The notes below the pieces were generated by a model, which saw only the letters and a program-made list of their open reading frames with translations, did not search any database and had not been told where the DNA came from. Below are positions 16,948 to 24,817 of a stretch of DNA of 28,695 nt, one piece after another. Origin of the DNA: JBEBBU01 sp041158225 (lineage in GTDB: Bacteria > Pseudomonadota > Gammaproteobacteria > Methylococcales > Methylococcaceae). The stretch is from contig JBEBBU010000035.1 in NCBI GenBank assembly GCA_041158225.1, positions 1 to 28,695 on the forward strand. The letters are read 5' to 3'. The position numbers were made by a program, and so were the translations under genes. Position 1 is the first letter of the stretch. Every line of letters begins with the position of its first letter.

Positions 16948-17991
16948 ATGGACATCAAACCGGCACTCCAGCAACTGCTGAATCGTCAGGATCTGGAACC
17001 TGGCGACATGAAAATCCTGATGCGCGCCATCATGAGTGGCGGTGCGACACCCGCCCAGATTGGAGCCCTGCTGACGGCCCTGCGCGCCAAGGGGGAAAGT
17101 ATCAGGGAAATCGTGGCAGCCGCACAGGTATTGCGTGAAATGGCCACCAAAGTACCAGTCCAGGGCAAACACCTGATCGATACCTGCGGTACCGGCGGAG
17201 ACGCCCTGAAAACCTTCAATATTTCCACCACGGCAGCTTTTGTGGTGGCCGCAGCCGGTGGCCAGGTGGCTAAACATGGCAACCGCTCGGTATCCGGCAA
17301 TTCGGGTAGCGCTGATGTTCTCGAAGCTGCCGGAGTTAATCTGGATCTGACACCTGAACAGGTCCGGTACTGCATCGAGACAGCCGGGGTCGGTTTCCTG
17401 TTTGCCCAGCGCCACCATGGTGCCATGAAGTATGCCATTGGCCCACGCCGTGAGCTTGGCATCCGTACACTGTTCAATCTGCTGGGCCCGCTCACCAACC
17501 CTGCGGGCGCGCCCAACCAGCTGCTGGGCATTCATGCCGGCCACCAGCAGGTGGAAGACATGGCAGAAGTGATGCGCCAGCTTGGCAGCCAGCACGTACT
17601 GGTCGTCAACGCCGAGGATGGACTGGATGAGATCAGCATTGCCGCCAGCACCCGGGTTGCAGAGCTTAAGGACGGCCAGATCATCAGCTATCATGTCACG
17701 CCCGAACAGTTTGGCCTCAAACGCTCACCGCTCAGTGACATTGCCGTCGATACCGTGGGGGCCAGCCTGCATATGATGAAACAGGTACTGCAGGGGCAGC
17801 CAGGTGCCGCCCGTGATATTACCCTGCTGAATGCCGGTGCCGCCATTTATGCCGCCAATCTCTGCAGTGATATGGCTGGCGGCATTACCATGGCCGCGAC
17901 CGTCATCGACTCTGGTGCGGCCCGGGAAAAACTGGATGCCCTGATCAGGATCAGCCAGTCCTTCCATCCCAGCCGCAGCAGTCACCATTAA
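16948..17991 (+). CDS. trpD: Anthranilate phosphoribosyltransferase
   Basis: Transfers phosphoribose from PRPP to anthranilate, the second committed step of tryptophan synthesis. The 347-residue protein is a stand-alone TrpD, not fused to TrpG as in enterobacteria. It has the PRPP/metal-binding motif DTCGTGGDALKTFNIST, KHGNRSVSGNSGSADVLEA, the hinge region FLFAQRHHGAMKYAIGPRRELG, NLLGPLTNPAG, and the acidic metal ligands in EDGLDEIS. Length equals the family norm. The ATG lies six bases after trpG, with GAAGG ten bases upstream. Confidence 0.97.
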   Translation: MDIKPALQQLLNRQDLEPGDMKILMRAIMSGGATPAQIGALLTALRAKGESIREIVAAAQVLREMATKVPVQGKHLIDTCGTGGDALKTFNISTTAAFVVAAAGGQVAKHGNRSVSGNSGSADVLEAAGVNLDLTPEQVRYCIETAGVGFLFAQRHHGAMKYAIGPRRELGIRTLFNLLGPLTNPAGAPNQLLGIHAGHQQVEDMAEVMRQLGSQHVLVVNAEDGLDEISIAASTRVAELKDGQIISYHVTPEQFGLKRSPLSDIAVDTVGASLHMMKQVLQGQPGAARDITLLNAGAAIYAANLCSDMAGGITMAATVIDSGAAREKLDALIRISQSFHPSRSSHH

Positions 17992-18004
17992 GGCAAGGAG
18001 CCCC

Positions 18005-18844
18005 ATGAATGCCATCAGTCACGACGTTCCCGATATCCTCAAGCGGATTGTAGAGCGCAAACAGGAAGAAATTACCCAGAGACGCCAGCAGGCTTCCCAG
18101 GCTGATCTGATTGCACGGATTGGTGAAAGGGAAGCTGACTGCCGCGGTTTTGTCGCCGCCCTGCGCAAAAGCATTCAGGCAGGCGGTAATGGCGTCATTG
18201 CCGAGATCAAGAAAGCCTCACCCAGCAAGGGTGTACTCAGGGAAAACTTTCATCCCGCCGAGATTGCCGTCAGCTATACGCAGGGAGGCGCCAGCTGCCT
18301 GTCCGTACTGACTGATCACGACTTCTTCCAGGGACATGAGGACTATCTCGTGGCAGCGCGCGCTGCCTGCCCGTTGCCGGTACTGCGCAAGGACTTCATG
18401 ATTGACCCGTGGCAGATTTATGAAGCCAGACTCATGGGAGCCGACTGTATTCTCCTGATTGCCGCCATACTCGAAACAGCGGCCATGGCGGATTATTCTG
18501 CCCTGGCTGGTGAACTGGGCATGGATGTCCTGATTGAAGTGCATGATGCACATGAACTGGACAGGGCACTGCAGATTGATCTCCCCATGATAGGCATCAA
18601 TAACCGCAACCTGCGCAATTTTGAGGTTCATCTGCAGACCACGCTGGATCTGCTGGCGCATATACCCAAGGAACGCCTGACCGTCACGGAAAGCGGCATC
18701 CTGGCCGCTGACGATGTGGCTCTGATGCATGCGCATGGCGTACATGCCTTCCTGGTGGGTGAAGCCTTCATGCGTGCAGAGCAGCCAGGCGCTGCGCTGG
18801 CGCACCTGTTCAGTGCCCCCCCTCATCATCCGATTGGAGACTAG
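18005..18844 (+). CDS. trpC: Indole-3-glycerol-phosphate synthase
   Basis: Closes the ring of carboxyphenylamino-deoxyribulose phosphate to indole-3-glycerol phosphate. It is a monofunctional 279-residue TIM barrel without the PRAI (TrpF) domain of enterobacteria. Active-site elements are the N-terminal KRIVERKQEEI helix, EIKKASPSKG, the catalytic Lys in LRKDFMIDPWQIYEARLMGAD, the Glu in LIEVHD, INNRNLRNFEV, ESGI and LVGEAFMRAEQPG. ATG has AAGGAG five bases upstream. trpF, trpA and trpB are not in the window, so the last steps must be encoded elsewhere. lpxD begins one base after the stop. Confidence 0.97.
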   Translation: MNAISHDVPDILKRIVERKQEEITQRRQQASQADLIARIGEREADCRGFVAALRKSIQAGGNGVIAEIKKASPSKGVLRENFHPAEIAVSYTQGGASCLSVLTDHDFFQGHEDYLVAARAACPLPVLRKDFMIDPWQIYEARLMGADCILLIAAILETAAMADYSALAGELGMDVLIEVHDAHELDRALQIDLPMIGINNRNLRNFEVHLQTTLDLLAHIPKERLTVTESGILAADDVALMHAHGVHAFLVGEAFMRAEQPGAALAHLFSAPPHHPIGD

Positions 18845-18845
18845 C

Positions 18846-19913
18846 ATGCAGGTCAGTCTGTCTGAGCTTTACCAGCATTTTGCCAGCGATGGCCTGATTA
18901 GCGGACATCGGGGCGAGGATGTCCAGGTTACAGGTATAGCCCCCGTTGAAAACTGTGGCCCGGGTGATCTGGTCTTTGTGGATCATGCCAAATATCTGCC
19001 CGGTGTTCTGAAGCAGGCGCCGGCAGCACTACTGACCACGGCAGCCATTGCGGATGAACTTGCCAGGCAGACCGCCACACCGCCTGCCCTGCTGATTACC
19101 GATCAGGTCAGACTCGCCATCGCCCTGATCAAGCAGGCCTATAACGACCGCGACTACCGTGACAGTGACTGGGACAGGCGCGCACCCTCAGCCATCATTC
19201 ACCCCAAGGCAGTACTGGCCGACGATGTGATGGTCGGACCTGGTGCCGTCATCGGCGCAGACGTCATACTGGGCGCAGGCGTCGTCGTCATGGCCAATGT
19301 CGTGATCGAGCGGGGAGTACGCATCGGTGCGCGTACCGTACTGCACCCCGGCGTCGTGATCTGCCCGGACTGCGAGATTGGTGAGGACTGCATGCTGAAA
19401 CCTGGCTGTGTCATCGGTTCGGAAGGCTTTGGGTTTGCCCAGGACGCCCAGCGCCGCAATTACCGCATTCCCCACACCGGACGGGTCATCATTGGCGATC
19501 GCGTCGTGATTGGCGCCAATACCACCATTGACCGCGGCACCTATGATGCCACCCGCATTGGCTCGGGCACCATCATTGATGCGCTGGTTCATCTGGGACA
19601 TAACGTCGAACTGGGTGAAGACTGCATCCTGTGCGCACACACCGGACTTTCCGGCTCGACCCGCTTTGGCAAGCGCGTCATTGCCACCGGCCAGACAGGT
19701 TCACTGGATCATGTCCAGGTAGCGGACGATGTCGTGCTGCTGCACCGGGCCGGTCTTAACAACAGCATCAAACAGCCAGGCATGTATGCCGGCGGCCCTG
19801 CCCAACCCTTACAGCAGTACCTGAAAAACATGGCCGTCATGCCGCGCCTGCATGAAATCTGGACCCGACTCCGTGCACTGGAAAAGAAAGTCGATCAGAA
19901 TGGTGCCAGATAA
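18846..19913 (+). CDS. lpxD: UDP-3-O-acyl-glucosamine N-acyltransferase LpxD (possibly a second copy)
   Basis: Adds an acyl chain from ACP to UDP-3-O-acyl-glucosamine in lipid A synthesis in the cytosol. The 355-residue protein has the uridine-binding N-terminal domain (about residues 1-105) and a left-handed beta-helix of hexapeptide repeats (PGAVIGADVILGAGVVV and so on). GANTTIDRG is followed by VHLGHNVELG, where His252 matches the catalytic His of the family, then SGSTRFG and a C-terminal helix. ATG 18846 has TTGGAGA five bases upstream; the frame is open further but overlaps trpC. The start lies one base after the trpC stop, so it is coupled to the trp genes rather than in the usual bamA-fabZ-lpxA cluster. 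That makes a second LpxD paralogue plausible. Its last 19 bases overlap the helicase gene. Confidence 0.88.
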   Translation: MQVSLSELYQHFASDGLISGHRGEDVQVTGIAPVENCGPGDLVFVDHAKYLPGVLKQAPAALLTTAAIADELARQTATPPALLITDQVRLAIALIKQAYNDRDYRDSDWDRRAPSAIIHPKAVLADDVMVGPGAVIGADVILGAGVVVMANVVIERGVRIGARTVLHPGVVICPDCEIGEDCMLKPGCVIGSEGFGFAQDAQRRNYRIPHTGRVIIGDRVVIGANTTIDRGTYDATRIGSGTIIDALVHLGHNVELGEDCILCAHTGLSGSTRFGKRVIATGQTGSLDHVQVADDVVLLHRAGLNNSIKQPGMYAGGPAQPLQQYLKNMAVMPRLHEIWTRLRALEKKVDQNGAR

Positions 19914-21382
19914 ATGCTCGAACGCGCGCGCGTAGCCGCCACATAATAGATATTCACCTCCTCGCGCAGACGCGCAATGGGGGTGGCTTTCTTTTCTGAG
20001 CGCAGCTGGCGCCGGAGTTCATCACGGGTAGTAAAATCGCCCTGCGTCATGCTGACATGGTCGTACTCCTGCCCCTTGGCGCGGTGCGTGGTCGACAGCA
20101 CCAGCTGGGCATCCGCCTTGTCCACCAGTGCCGCCTTGATCTGACGGTCGAGATGGAACAGTTTTTTTCCATAGCGTCTTACCAGATCCATCAGCTGGGT
20201 CAGCTGCTGGTTCTGGGTTTCGCGCGCAAAATCATCCACCTGCCCGGCATGACGGAAACGTCTGATCAGCGGATCACTGACCTGTTCATGCTTGCCCTCC
20301 TGCAGATGCAGCAGACTGAACACACGGCCATTCATCAGTGAGTAACTGCCATAGCCCCCTTCAAAATGCAGACCGCTGCGTCCCTTCTCCAGATGGGTCA
20401 GACAGGCATCCAGCAGTTTAAGGTTGCTGCGGCTGACCACAGCTTTGGGTCCCTCACGCCAGACAGGTTTCCAGCCATAATCCGTCTGCTTCTGACTGCC
20501 ACGCATCTGCAGACGCTGTGTCAGACCCAGCAGCTGATAGGCCTCGCTGATCTGCGCCGACAGATGGCGGGCAAGTCCGTCACCAAAGCGGAATGACTGG
20601 CTGAGACTGAACTCTGGCGCATGTACCCGGTCAAGCGAGTTGATGGCAAAACGGAAGGCGTAAATCTGCTGGAAGCCATCGCCTACCAGAATCTTTCTGG
20701 CGGGCTGGCGTTCCAGAATGGCCAGCATGACAGCAGAACTGTCCTGCGCCTCGTCCAGCAGGATGACATCATAAGGTAATGGCCGGCGGCTGAACTGGAA
20801 CAGCTTCAGATAAAAGTCATGCCAGGCGGGCGTTTTACCTGATTTCATGTCCCCGAGCATCTGTAACAGCAATGCCAGTACAACAGCAGAGCGTGTCTGC
20901 AGCAGCGCCATGACATGAGGCTGCGGCTGATTCATCAGGCAGTAGAGATGCAGCAGTTCATCATCAACCAGCCGGTGCGCCGCATTCAGGTAGAACACCA
21001 TCAGATCGCGTAGCAGCCAGGCCAACAGCATACCTTCTTCGCCATGGCGCAGTTCAGGTGGGCAGTAATGCTCAAGAATCTGCCATTCGTTCAGCTCATC
21101 CCCGAGCGTCAACTGGCGTCCCTGCTGCTGCCAGGCCATGCCGTGCAGGGTACTGATGCGCAGATTGGCCAGTCCCTGCTGCTGTGCCTTGAGCTTGACC
21201 TCCTCTGCCATAGCCCGGTTATAGGCAAGATAAAGCATACGCTCACCCGGACGGGAAGCAGCGTAGGCAAGCAGCGTTGTGGTCTTGCCACTACCCGCTA
21301 CCGCATTGATCTTGCTGACTTCCGTATCAATGTCCAGAATACGCTGCTGCTCGGCTGTCAGCGCACGCGCAGGCTCAGACAT
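19895..21382 (-). CDS. Compact superfamily I (UvrD/FBH1-like) DNA helicase
   Basis: About 495 residues from ATG 21382 (the frame opens at a TTG at 21430, but the promoter and palindrome overlap that part). It has all the SF1A motifs: ALTAEQQRIL Q-motif, Walker A NAVAGSGKTTTLL, YNRAMAEEV, Walker B ILLDEAQDSS, motif III VGDGFQQIYAFR, motif IV SQSFRFG, motif V STTHRAKGQEYDHV and motif VI IYYVAATRARSSIYL. It is shorter than UvrD/Rep (about 670-720 aa) and the helicase domains follow one another closely, like FBH1-type ATPases. I infer 3'-5' translocation on single-stranded DNA and a role in recombination or repair; the exact role is unknown. No Shine-Dalgarno is clear at ATG 21382. It shares its strand with dsbD, 178 bp upstream, and converges on lpxD. 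Confidence 0.82.
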   Translation of the reverse strand: MSEPARALTAEQQRILDIDTEVSKINAVAGSGKTTTLLAYAASRPGERMLYLAYNRAMAEEVKLKAQQQGLANLRISTLHGMAWQQQGRQLTLGDELNEWQILEHYCPPELRHGEEGMLLAWLLRDLMVFYLNAAHRLVDDELLHLYCLMNQPQPHVMALLQTRSAVVLALLLQMLGDMKSGKTPAWHDFYLKLFQFSRRPLPYDVILLDEAQDSSAVMLAILERQPARKILVGDGFQQIYAFRFAINSLDRVHAPEFSLSQSFRFGDGLARHLSAQISEAYQLLGLTQRLQMRGSQKQTDYGWKPVWREGPKAVVSRSNLKLLDACLTHLEKGRSGLHFEGGYGSYSLMNGRVFSLLHLQEGKHEQVSDPLIRRFRHAGQVDDFARETQNQQLTQLMDLVRRYGKKLFHLDRQIKAALVDKADAQLVLSTTHRAKGQEYDHVSMTQGDFTTRDELRRQLRSEKKATPIARLREEVNIYYVAATRARSSIYLAPF

Positions 21383-21417
21383 CACGGCAATTGCGTGCAG
21401 ATAAACCCAACTGTGGA

Positions 21418-21446
21418 CAATATGCGACAATCTGTCGCATCCTCAA
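21418..21446 (-). promoter_or_regulatory. Predicted sigma-70 promoter of the helicase gene
   Basis: Reading the minus strand, TTGAGG (21446-21441) is a four-of-six match to a -35 box. After 17 bp comes ATATTG (21423-21418); CATATT at 21424-21419 with a 16-bp spacer is an alternative. Transcription would begin near 21411, about 30 bases before ATG 21382. The spacer holds a perfect palindrome. Confidence 0.45.
21422..21440. promoter_or_regulatory. Perfect 19-bp palindrome, candidate operator in the helicase promoter
   Basis: ATGCGACA-ATC-TGTCGCAT is an inverted repeat with 8-bp arms and a 3-bp centre. It fills the spacer between the predicted -35 and -10 boxes of the helicase promoter, the classic site for a dimeric repressor. 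It does not match the LexA consensus (CTG-N10-CAG). A GACAAT direct repeat (21416-21421 and 21426-21431) overlaps it. The binding protein is unknown. Confidence 0.5.
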
Positions 21447-21471
21447 AACCATATCAGTCATCTAGAATAAT

Positions 21472-21562
21472 GGAATGTTTTGTCAGACGACCTCGACAGT
21501 CACCTGCAGCACATTCATGACATTTTTACGCCTCCCGGGCTTCCCCGGCAGGCGTTTTTTTT
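21472..21562 (+). ncRNA. Candidate small RNA ending at an orphan terminator
   Basis: A strong plus-strand rho-independent terminator (21528-21562) has no plus-strand gene in front of it; the nearest upstream plus gene, lpxD, ends 1.6 kb earlier across the antisense helicase. A -10-like TAGAAT (21463-21468) or AATAAT (21466-21471) lies in the gap, but no good -35 box matches, so the 5' end is a guess. No convincing ORF with a ribosome site lies between. The simplest reading is a short non-coding RNA of 80-100 bases. I do not recognise the family. Confidence 0.3.
21528..21562 (+). terminator. Rho-independent terminator on the plus strand
   Basis: ACGCCT-C-CCGGG, loop CTTC, CCCGG-C-AGGCGT forms an 11-bp stem with one C/C mismatch, followed at once by eight T residues (21555-21562). 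On the minus strand the hairpin is followed by TAAAAATG, so it is not a conventional terminator for dsbD, although dsbD's stop codon overlaps the T-run. It points to plus-strand transcription in this gap. Confidence 0.75.
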
Positions 21563-23402
21563 ATGAGCCGGACTTTATCAGGCCAGGCAACTGCCTGAGT
21601 CCTGCCAGAAACGTAGGCGCATCCTGCAGTCCGACCACCCTTTGTGAAACCATCTCAGCTGCGCCCGGCGGGAAAAACAGGATAGCCGGGGGACCTACCA
21701 GCGTGAAACGCTTCATCAGCGCCTGATCTTCCTCATCGTTGGCGGTCACATCAGCCTGCACCAGTACGGCCGGCTGCAGAGCCGCCCTGACTGCACTGTC
21801 AGTAAACGTCTGGCGTTCCATTTCCTTGCAGGCCACACACCAGTCGGCATAAAAATCCAGCATCACCCAGCGGCCACTGGCAGCCGCTTCCTGCAGCACC
21901 TGATCCAGATCTGCGCCTGACTTGATCCTGCGGAACGCCAGTCCCTCACGCGCTGCCCCGGCACCGACGCCCCCCAGCCTGATCCCTGCCATAGGCTGCA
22001 GGGGATCATTCGCCCCGAGTGAAAGCCCAACCACCTCAAGCAGACCATACACCAGCAGCATCACCCCCAGCGTACGCTTCGCCAGTATGGAAACACCAGC
22101 CACCTGAGGTATCGGTTCAAACGCCCTGAGGCCAAGCCCAAGAGCAATGAGCAGGAAGCCCCAGAGTCCCATCATCCAGGCGCCCGGCAGTACACGCTGC
22201 AACAGCCAGAGGGCAACGACCAGCAACCCGACACCGAACACATGCTTGATACCATTCATCCAGCCGCCAGCACGCGGCAGCCAGCGGCCTGCAGAGGTGC
22301 CAATCACCAGCAGCGGCAATCCCATGCCAAGCCCGAGCGAGAACAGGGCCATACCTCCCAGCACGGCATCACCCGTCTTGCCAATATAGATAAGGGCACC
22401 CGCCAGAGGGGCAGCCACACAGGGACCCACGATCAGCGCAGACAGGGCACCCATGACCGCCGCCCCGACAAACGAACCGCTGCGCTGTCTGGCACTCACG
22501 CCGGTCAGACGCTCCTGGAGAGATTGAGGTACCTGCAGGGTGAAACAGTCGAACATGGACAGCGCCAGCACCACAAACAGCAGACTGAAACTGACGAGTA
22601 TCAGTGGCTGCTGGAAATCAGCCTGCAGATTGGAGCCGAACAGGCCAGCAATGATACCGAAGGTGGTATACATGCAGGCATGGGCCAGCACATAGCAGAG
22701 GGAGAGCAGAAATGCCCTGCGCGTAGTCATGCCCTCAGCCTGCCCGACGATGATGCCGGAGAGAATCGGGATCATGGGAAACACGCATGGCGTAAATGCC
22801 AGCAGGATGCCAAATCCGAAGAATGTGGCCAGACTGGCCCAGAGATGCCCGGCCTGCAGCACCTGGGCGATACGGTCGGTTTCGTTCATGCTGGCAGGCG
22901 GATTTCCCTGCGGCGGCGCAGGAACATCCGTGAGCGTACGCCTGCCATCCGCCACTGCAAGCGGCCCCGTAAGATGCAGTACCTGTTTGTAGGGCGGGAA
23001 ACAGACCCCCACATCAGCACATCCCTGCACCGTCACCTCAAGGTCAATGCCATTCAGGGTAGGCCACTGGAAACCGTCAGGCGCTTTCAGCGGCAGGTCT
23101 ACTTCAAGCGAGCGCCGGTAGATTTCCATGTCCCCGAAAAACTGGTCATGCTTGATCTCACCCGCAGGCAAATCGGGCGGGCCGGCCTCCACTGGCGGCG
23201 TGAGTACTTTCCAGCGGAACTTGCTACGGTAAAGGTAGTAGCCATCAGCCAGTTTCCAGCCAAGATGCACGGCAGGCCCTGGCTGCAGTTCAGCCCTGAC
23301 CTGAAAAGCATCTTTGGGCATGAGCAGGGATGCAGGATCTGCAGCCAGCACCACCCCAAGGTTAAGCCAGCACAGGATGGCAATCATCCAGAATCGGTAC
23401 AT
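21561..23402 (-). CDS. dsbD: Thiol:disulfide interchange protein DsbD
   Basis: Moves reducing power from cytosolic thioredoxin across the inner membrane to periplasmic DsbC, DsbE/CcmG and similar targets, supporting disulfide isomerisation and cytochrome c maturation. The 613-residue protein has a signal peptide (about 20 residues), a periplasmic alpha domain with Cys128 and Cys134 (CADVGVCFPP), eight membrane helices with Cys206 (FTPCVFPMIPI) and Cys328 (VGPCVAAPLAG), and a C-terminal thioredoxin domain with CVAC (Cys522, Cys525). The 122-residue spacing of the membrane cysteines equals that of E. coli DsbD. ATG 23402 has AGAGGA five bases upstream; the frame is open to 23966, but that stretch is antisense to folP. 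c-type heme proteins elsewhere in the window fit a need for it. Confidence 0.95.
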   Translation of the reverse strand: MYRFWMIAILCWLNLGVVLAADPASLLMPKDAFQVRAELQPGPAVHLGWKLADGYYLYRSKFRWKVLTPPVEAGPPDLPAGEIKHDQFFGDMEIYRRSLEVDLPLKAPDGFQWPTLNGIDLEVTVQGCADVGVCFPPYKQVLHLTGPLAVADGRRTLTDVPAPPQGNPPASMNETDRIAQVLQAGHLWASLATFFGFGILLAFTPCVFPMIPILSGIIVGQAEGMTTRRAFLLSLCYVLAHACMYTTFGIIAGLFGSNLQADFQQPLILVSFSLLFVVLALSMFDCFTLQVPQSLQERLTGVSARQRSGSFVGAAVMGALSALIVGPCVAAPLAGALIYIGKTGDAVLGGMALFSLGLGMGLPLLVIGTSAGRWLPRAGGWMNGIKHVFGVGLLVVALWLLQRVLPGAWMMGLWGFLLIALGLGLRAFEPIPQVAGVSILAKRTLGVMLLVYGLLEVVGLSLGANDPLQPMAGIRLGGVGAGAAREGLAFRRIKSGADLDQVLQEAAASGRWVMLDFYADWCVACKEMERQTFTDSAVRAALQPAVLVQADVTANDEEDQALMKRFTLVGPPAILFFPPGAAEMVSQRVVGLQDAPTFLAGLRQLPGLIKSGS

Positions 23403-23436
23403 GATGTCCTCTCGTCTTGTTCCAAGACCTGAGCGA

Positions 23437-23465
23437 AGTTTAGTGACTCCAGGCCGAAATGTCAC
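23437..23465 (-). promoter_or_regulatory. Predicted sigma-70 promoter of dsbD
   Basis: On the minus strand GTGACA (23465-23460, five of six) and TAAACT (23442-23437, four of six) are separated by 17 bp. Transcription would start near 23430, leaving a leader of about 28 bases that contains the AGAGGA ribosome site. Confidence 0.5.
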
Positions 23466-23477
23466 GGTAAGCCCTAT

Positions 23478-23506
23478 TTGACTCAATCTGTCTGCCCCGC
23501 TAACCT
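23478..23506 (+). promoter_or_regulatory. Possible promoter of folP
   Basis: TTGACT (23478-23483) is a strong -35 match and is followed after 17 bp by TAACCT (23501-23506), a weak -10. It would give a leader of about 28 bases before the folP ATG. The poor -10 keeps confidence low. Confidence 0.3.
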
Positions 23507-23540
23507 GACCGTTTGACACACCACAGGATACCTGCCTCCC

Positions 23541-24395
23541 ATGCGCCGTCTCCAGACCCTGCTGCGCCAGCCAAAACCACTCATCATGGGCATCCTGAAT
23601 GTCACGCCCGACAGTTTTTCGGATGGCGGTCTTTATCAGGATAGTGACAGGGCGGTCAGTCATGCCCTGGCCATGGTGGCGGCCGGTGCCGACCTGATTG
23701 ATGTCGGCGGCGAATCCACACGCCCGGGCTCGCTGCCCGTCAGTGAACAGGCGCAGATGGAACGGGTATTGCCGGTCATTCATGCCCTGCGGCAGCAGTT
23801 GCCACCGGCCATCGCCATCACCATTGATACCACCCGCGTCAGCGTCGCCGCTGCGGCACTGGATGCCGGTGCCGACGCGATCAATGATGTCAGTGCCGCA
23901 GAAGATGACCAGGCCATGCTGGCCCTGGCTGCCAGCCGGGACTGCCCCATCATACTGATGCATCATCAGGGATCACCACTGACCATGCAGCAGAATCCAT
24001 GTTACGACCATGTCACGGCAGAGGTCTGTGCGTTCCTGCGGCTGCGTGCCGAAGCTGCCTTACAGGCCGGTATTACCGGAGAACAGATTCTGCTGGACCC
24101 CGGCATTGGCTTCGGGAAGCGCCGTGAACATAACCTGCAGTTGCTGAAGGAGCTGGATCAGATCGTCGCGCTGGGCTATCCGGTATTGCTGGGCACCAGT
24201 CGCAAACGCTTCATGGGCGCCATCTGTGGCATTGATGATCCCGCCAGGCTGCTGCCTGCCACGATTGCGACCACTGCACTGGGGGTACAGTCAGGTGCAC
24301 GCATATTCCGCGTGCATGATGTGGCCGAAAACAGGCAGGCTGCTGATGTGGCAGCCGCCATATGCTCTGCTGATTCTGCAGATCAGGCTGGCTGA
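23541..24395 (+). CDS. folP: Dihydropteroate synthase
   Basis: Joins para-aminobenzoate to hydroxymethyl-dihydropterin diphosphate in folate synthesis; it is the sulfonamide target. The 284-residue TIM barrel has GILNVTPDSFSDGG, the phosphate loop GGESTRPGS, IDTTRVSVAAAAL, INDVSA, ILMHHQGSP, LDPGIGFGKRREHN, and the C-terminal LGTSRKRFMG and RVHDV. Length matches E. coli FolP (282). ATG has AGGAT about eleven bases upstream, a rather distant ribosome site. In many gammaproteobacteria folP lies between ftsH and glmM; here it is alone between dsbD and panD. Its last 13 bases overlap the panD 3' end. Confidence 0.96.
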   Translation: MRRLQTLLRQPKPLIMGILNVTPDSFSDGGLYQDSDRAVSHALAMVAAGADLIDVGGESTRPGSLPVSEQAQMERVLPVIHALRQQLPPAIAITIDTTRVSVAAAALDAGADAINDVSAAEDDQAMLALAASRDCPIILMHHQGSPLTMQQNPCYDHVTAEVCAFLRLRAEAALQAGITGEQILLDPGIGFGKRREHNLQLLKELDQIVALGYPVLLGTSRKRFMGAICGIDDPARLLPATIATTALGVQSGARIFRVHDVAENRQAADVAAAICSADSADQAG

Positions 24396-24763
24396 ACCGG
24401 AATGGAATGGCCTTTGCGGATGATGCGATTGGCGGCATCCACATAAATCAGGTCAGGATGAAACGCCGCCACCTCTTCCTGATCCAGCTGGACATAGGCA
24501 CAGATGATCAGGATATCGCCCACAGCCGCCAGCCTGGCCGCTGCGCCATTGACCGAGATGACACCTGAGCCCGCTTCCGCGCGGATGGCATAGGTGGTAA
24601 AGCGTTCGCCGTTGTTGACGTTGTAAATGTGGATCTGCTCGTACTCATGGATACCCGAAGCAGCCAGCAGATCATCATCAATGGCGCAGGAGCCCTCGTA
24701 TCCCAGTTCAGAATGGGACACCGTCACCCGGTGCAGCTTGGCTTTGAGAAGGGTCGTCAGCAT
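24383..24763 (-). CDS. panD: Aspartate 1-decarboxylase (PanD proenzyme)
   Basis: Decarboxylates L-aspartate to beta-alanine for pantothenate and coenzyme A. The 126-residue proenzyme (E. coli 126) self-cleaves between Gly24 and Ser25 in GYEGSCAID to make the pyruvoyl cofactor. Other family marks are LKAKLHRVTVS at the start, the Tyr of IYNVNNGERFTTY, SGVISVNGAAA and VGDILIICAY. There is no convincing ribosome site directly before the ATG. It lies 54 bp after panC on the same strand and is the last gene of the pcnB-folK-panB-panC-panD run. Confidence 0.97.
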   Translation of the reverse strand: MLTTLLKAKLHRVTVSHSELGYEGSCAIDDDLLAASGIHEYEQIHIYNVNNGERFTTYAIRAEAGSGVISVNGAAARLAAVGDILIICAYVQLDQEEVAAFHPDLIYVDAANRIIRKGHSIPVQPA

Positions 24764-24817
24764 GGAGAATCTGTCCGTTCAGACTTTCAACTGGATATTT
24801 TCCAGTTTAAGTCAGCC

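Noticed and set aside
16768..17694. 308-codon minus-strand open frame
   Set aside because: Antisense to trpG and trpD, both intact with clear motifs.
22242..23432. 396-codon plus-strand open frame
   Set aside because: It is antisense to the dsbD gene, which has all family motifs; the translated product is Arg/His/Gln-rich with no recognisable domain.
23513..23518. Exact TTGACA -35 consensus upstream of folP
   Set aside because: A -10 box at correct spacing would fall at the folP start codon, and none is visible there.
23403..23966. Upstream extension of the dsbD frame
   Set aside because: It is antisense to folP, shows no similarity to DsbD, and a signal peptide with a ribosome site starts at 23402.
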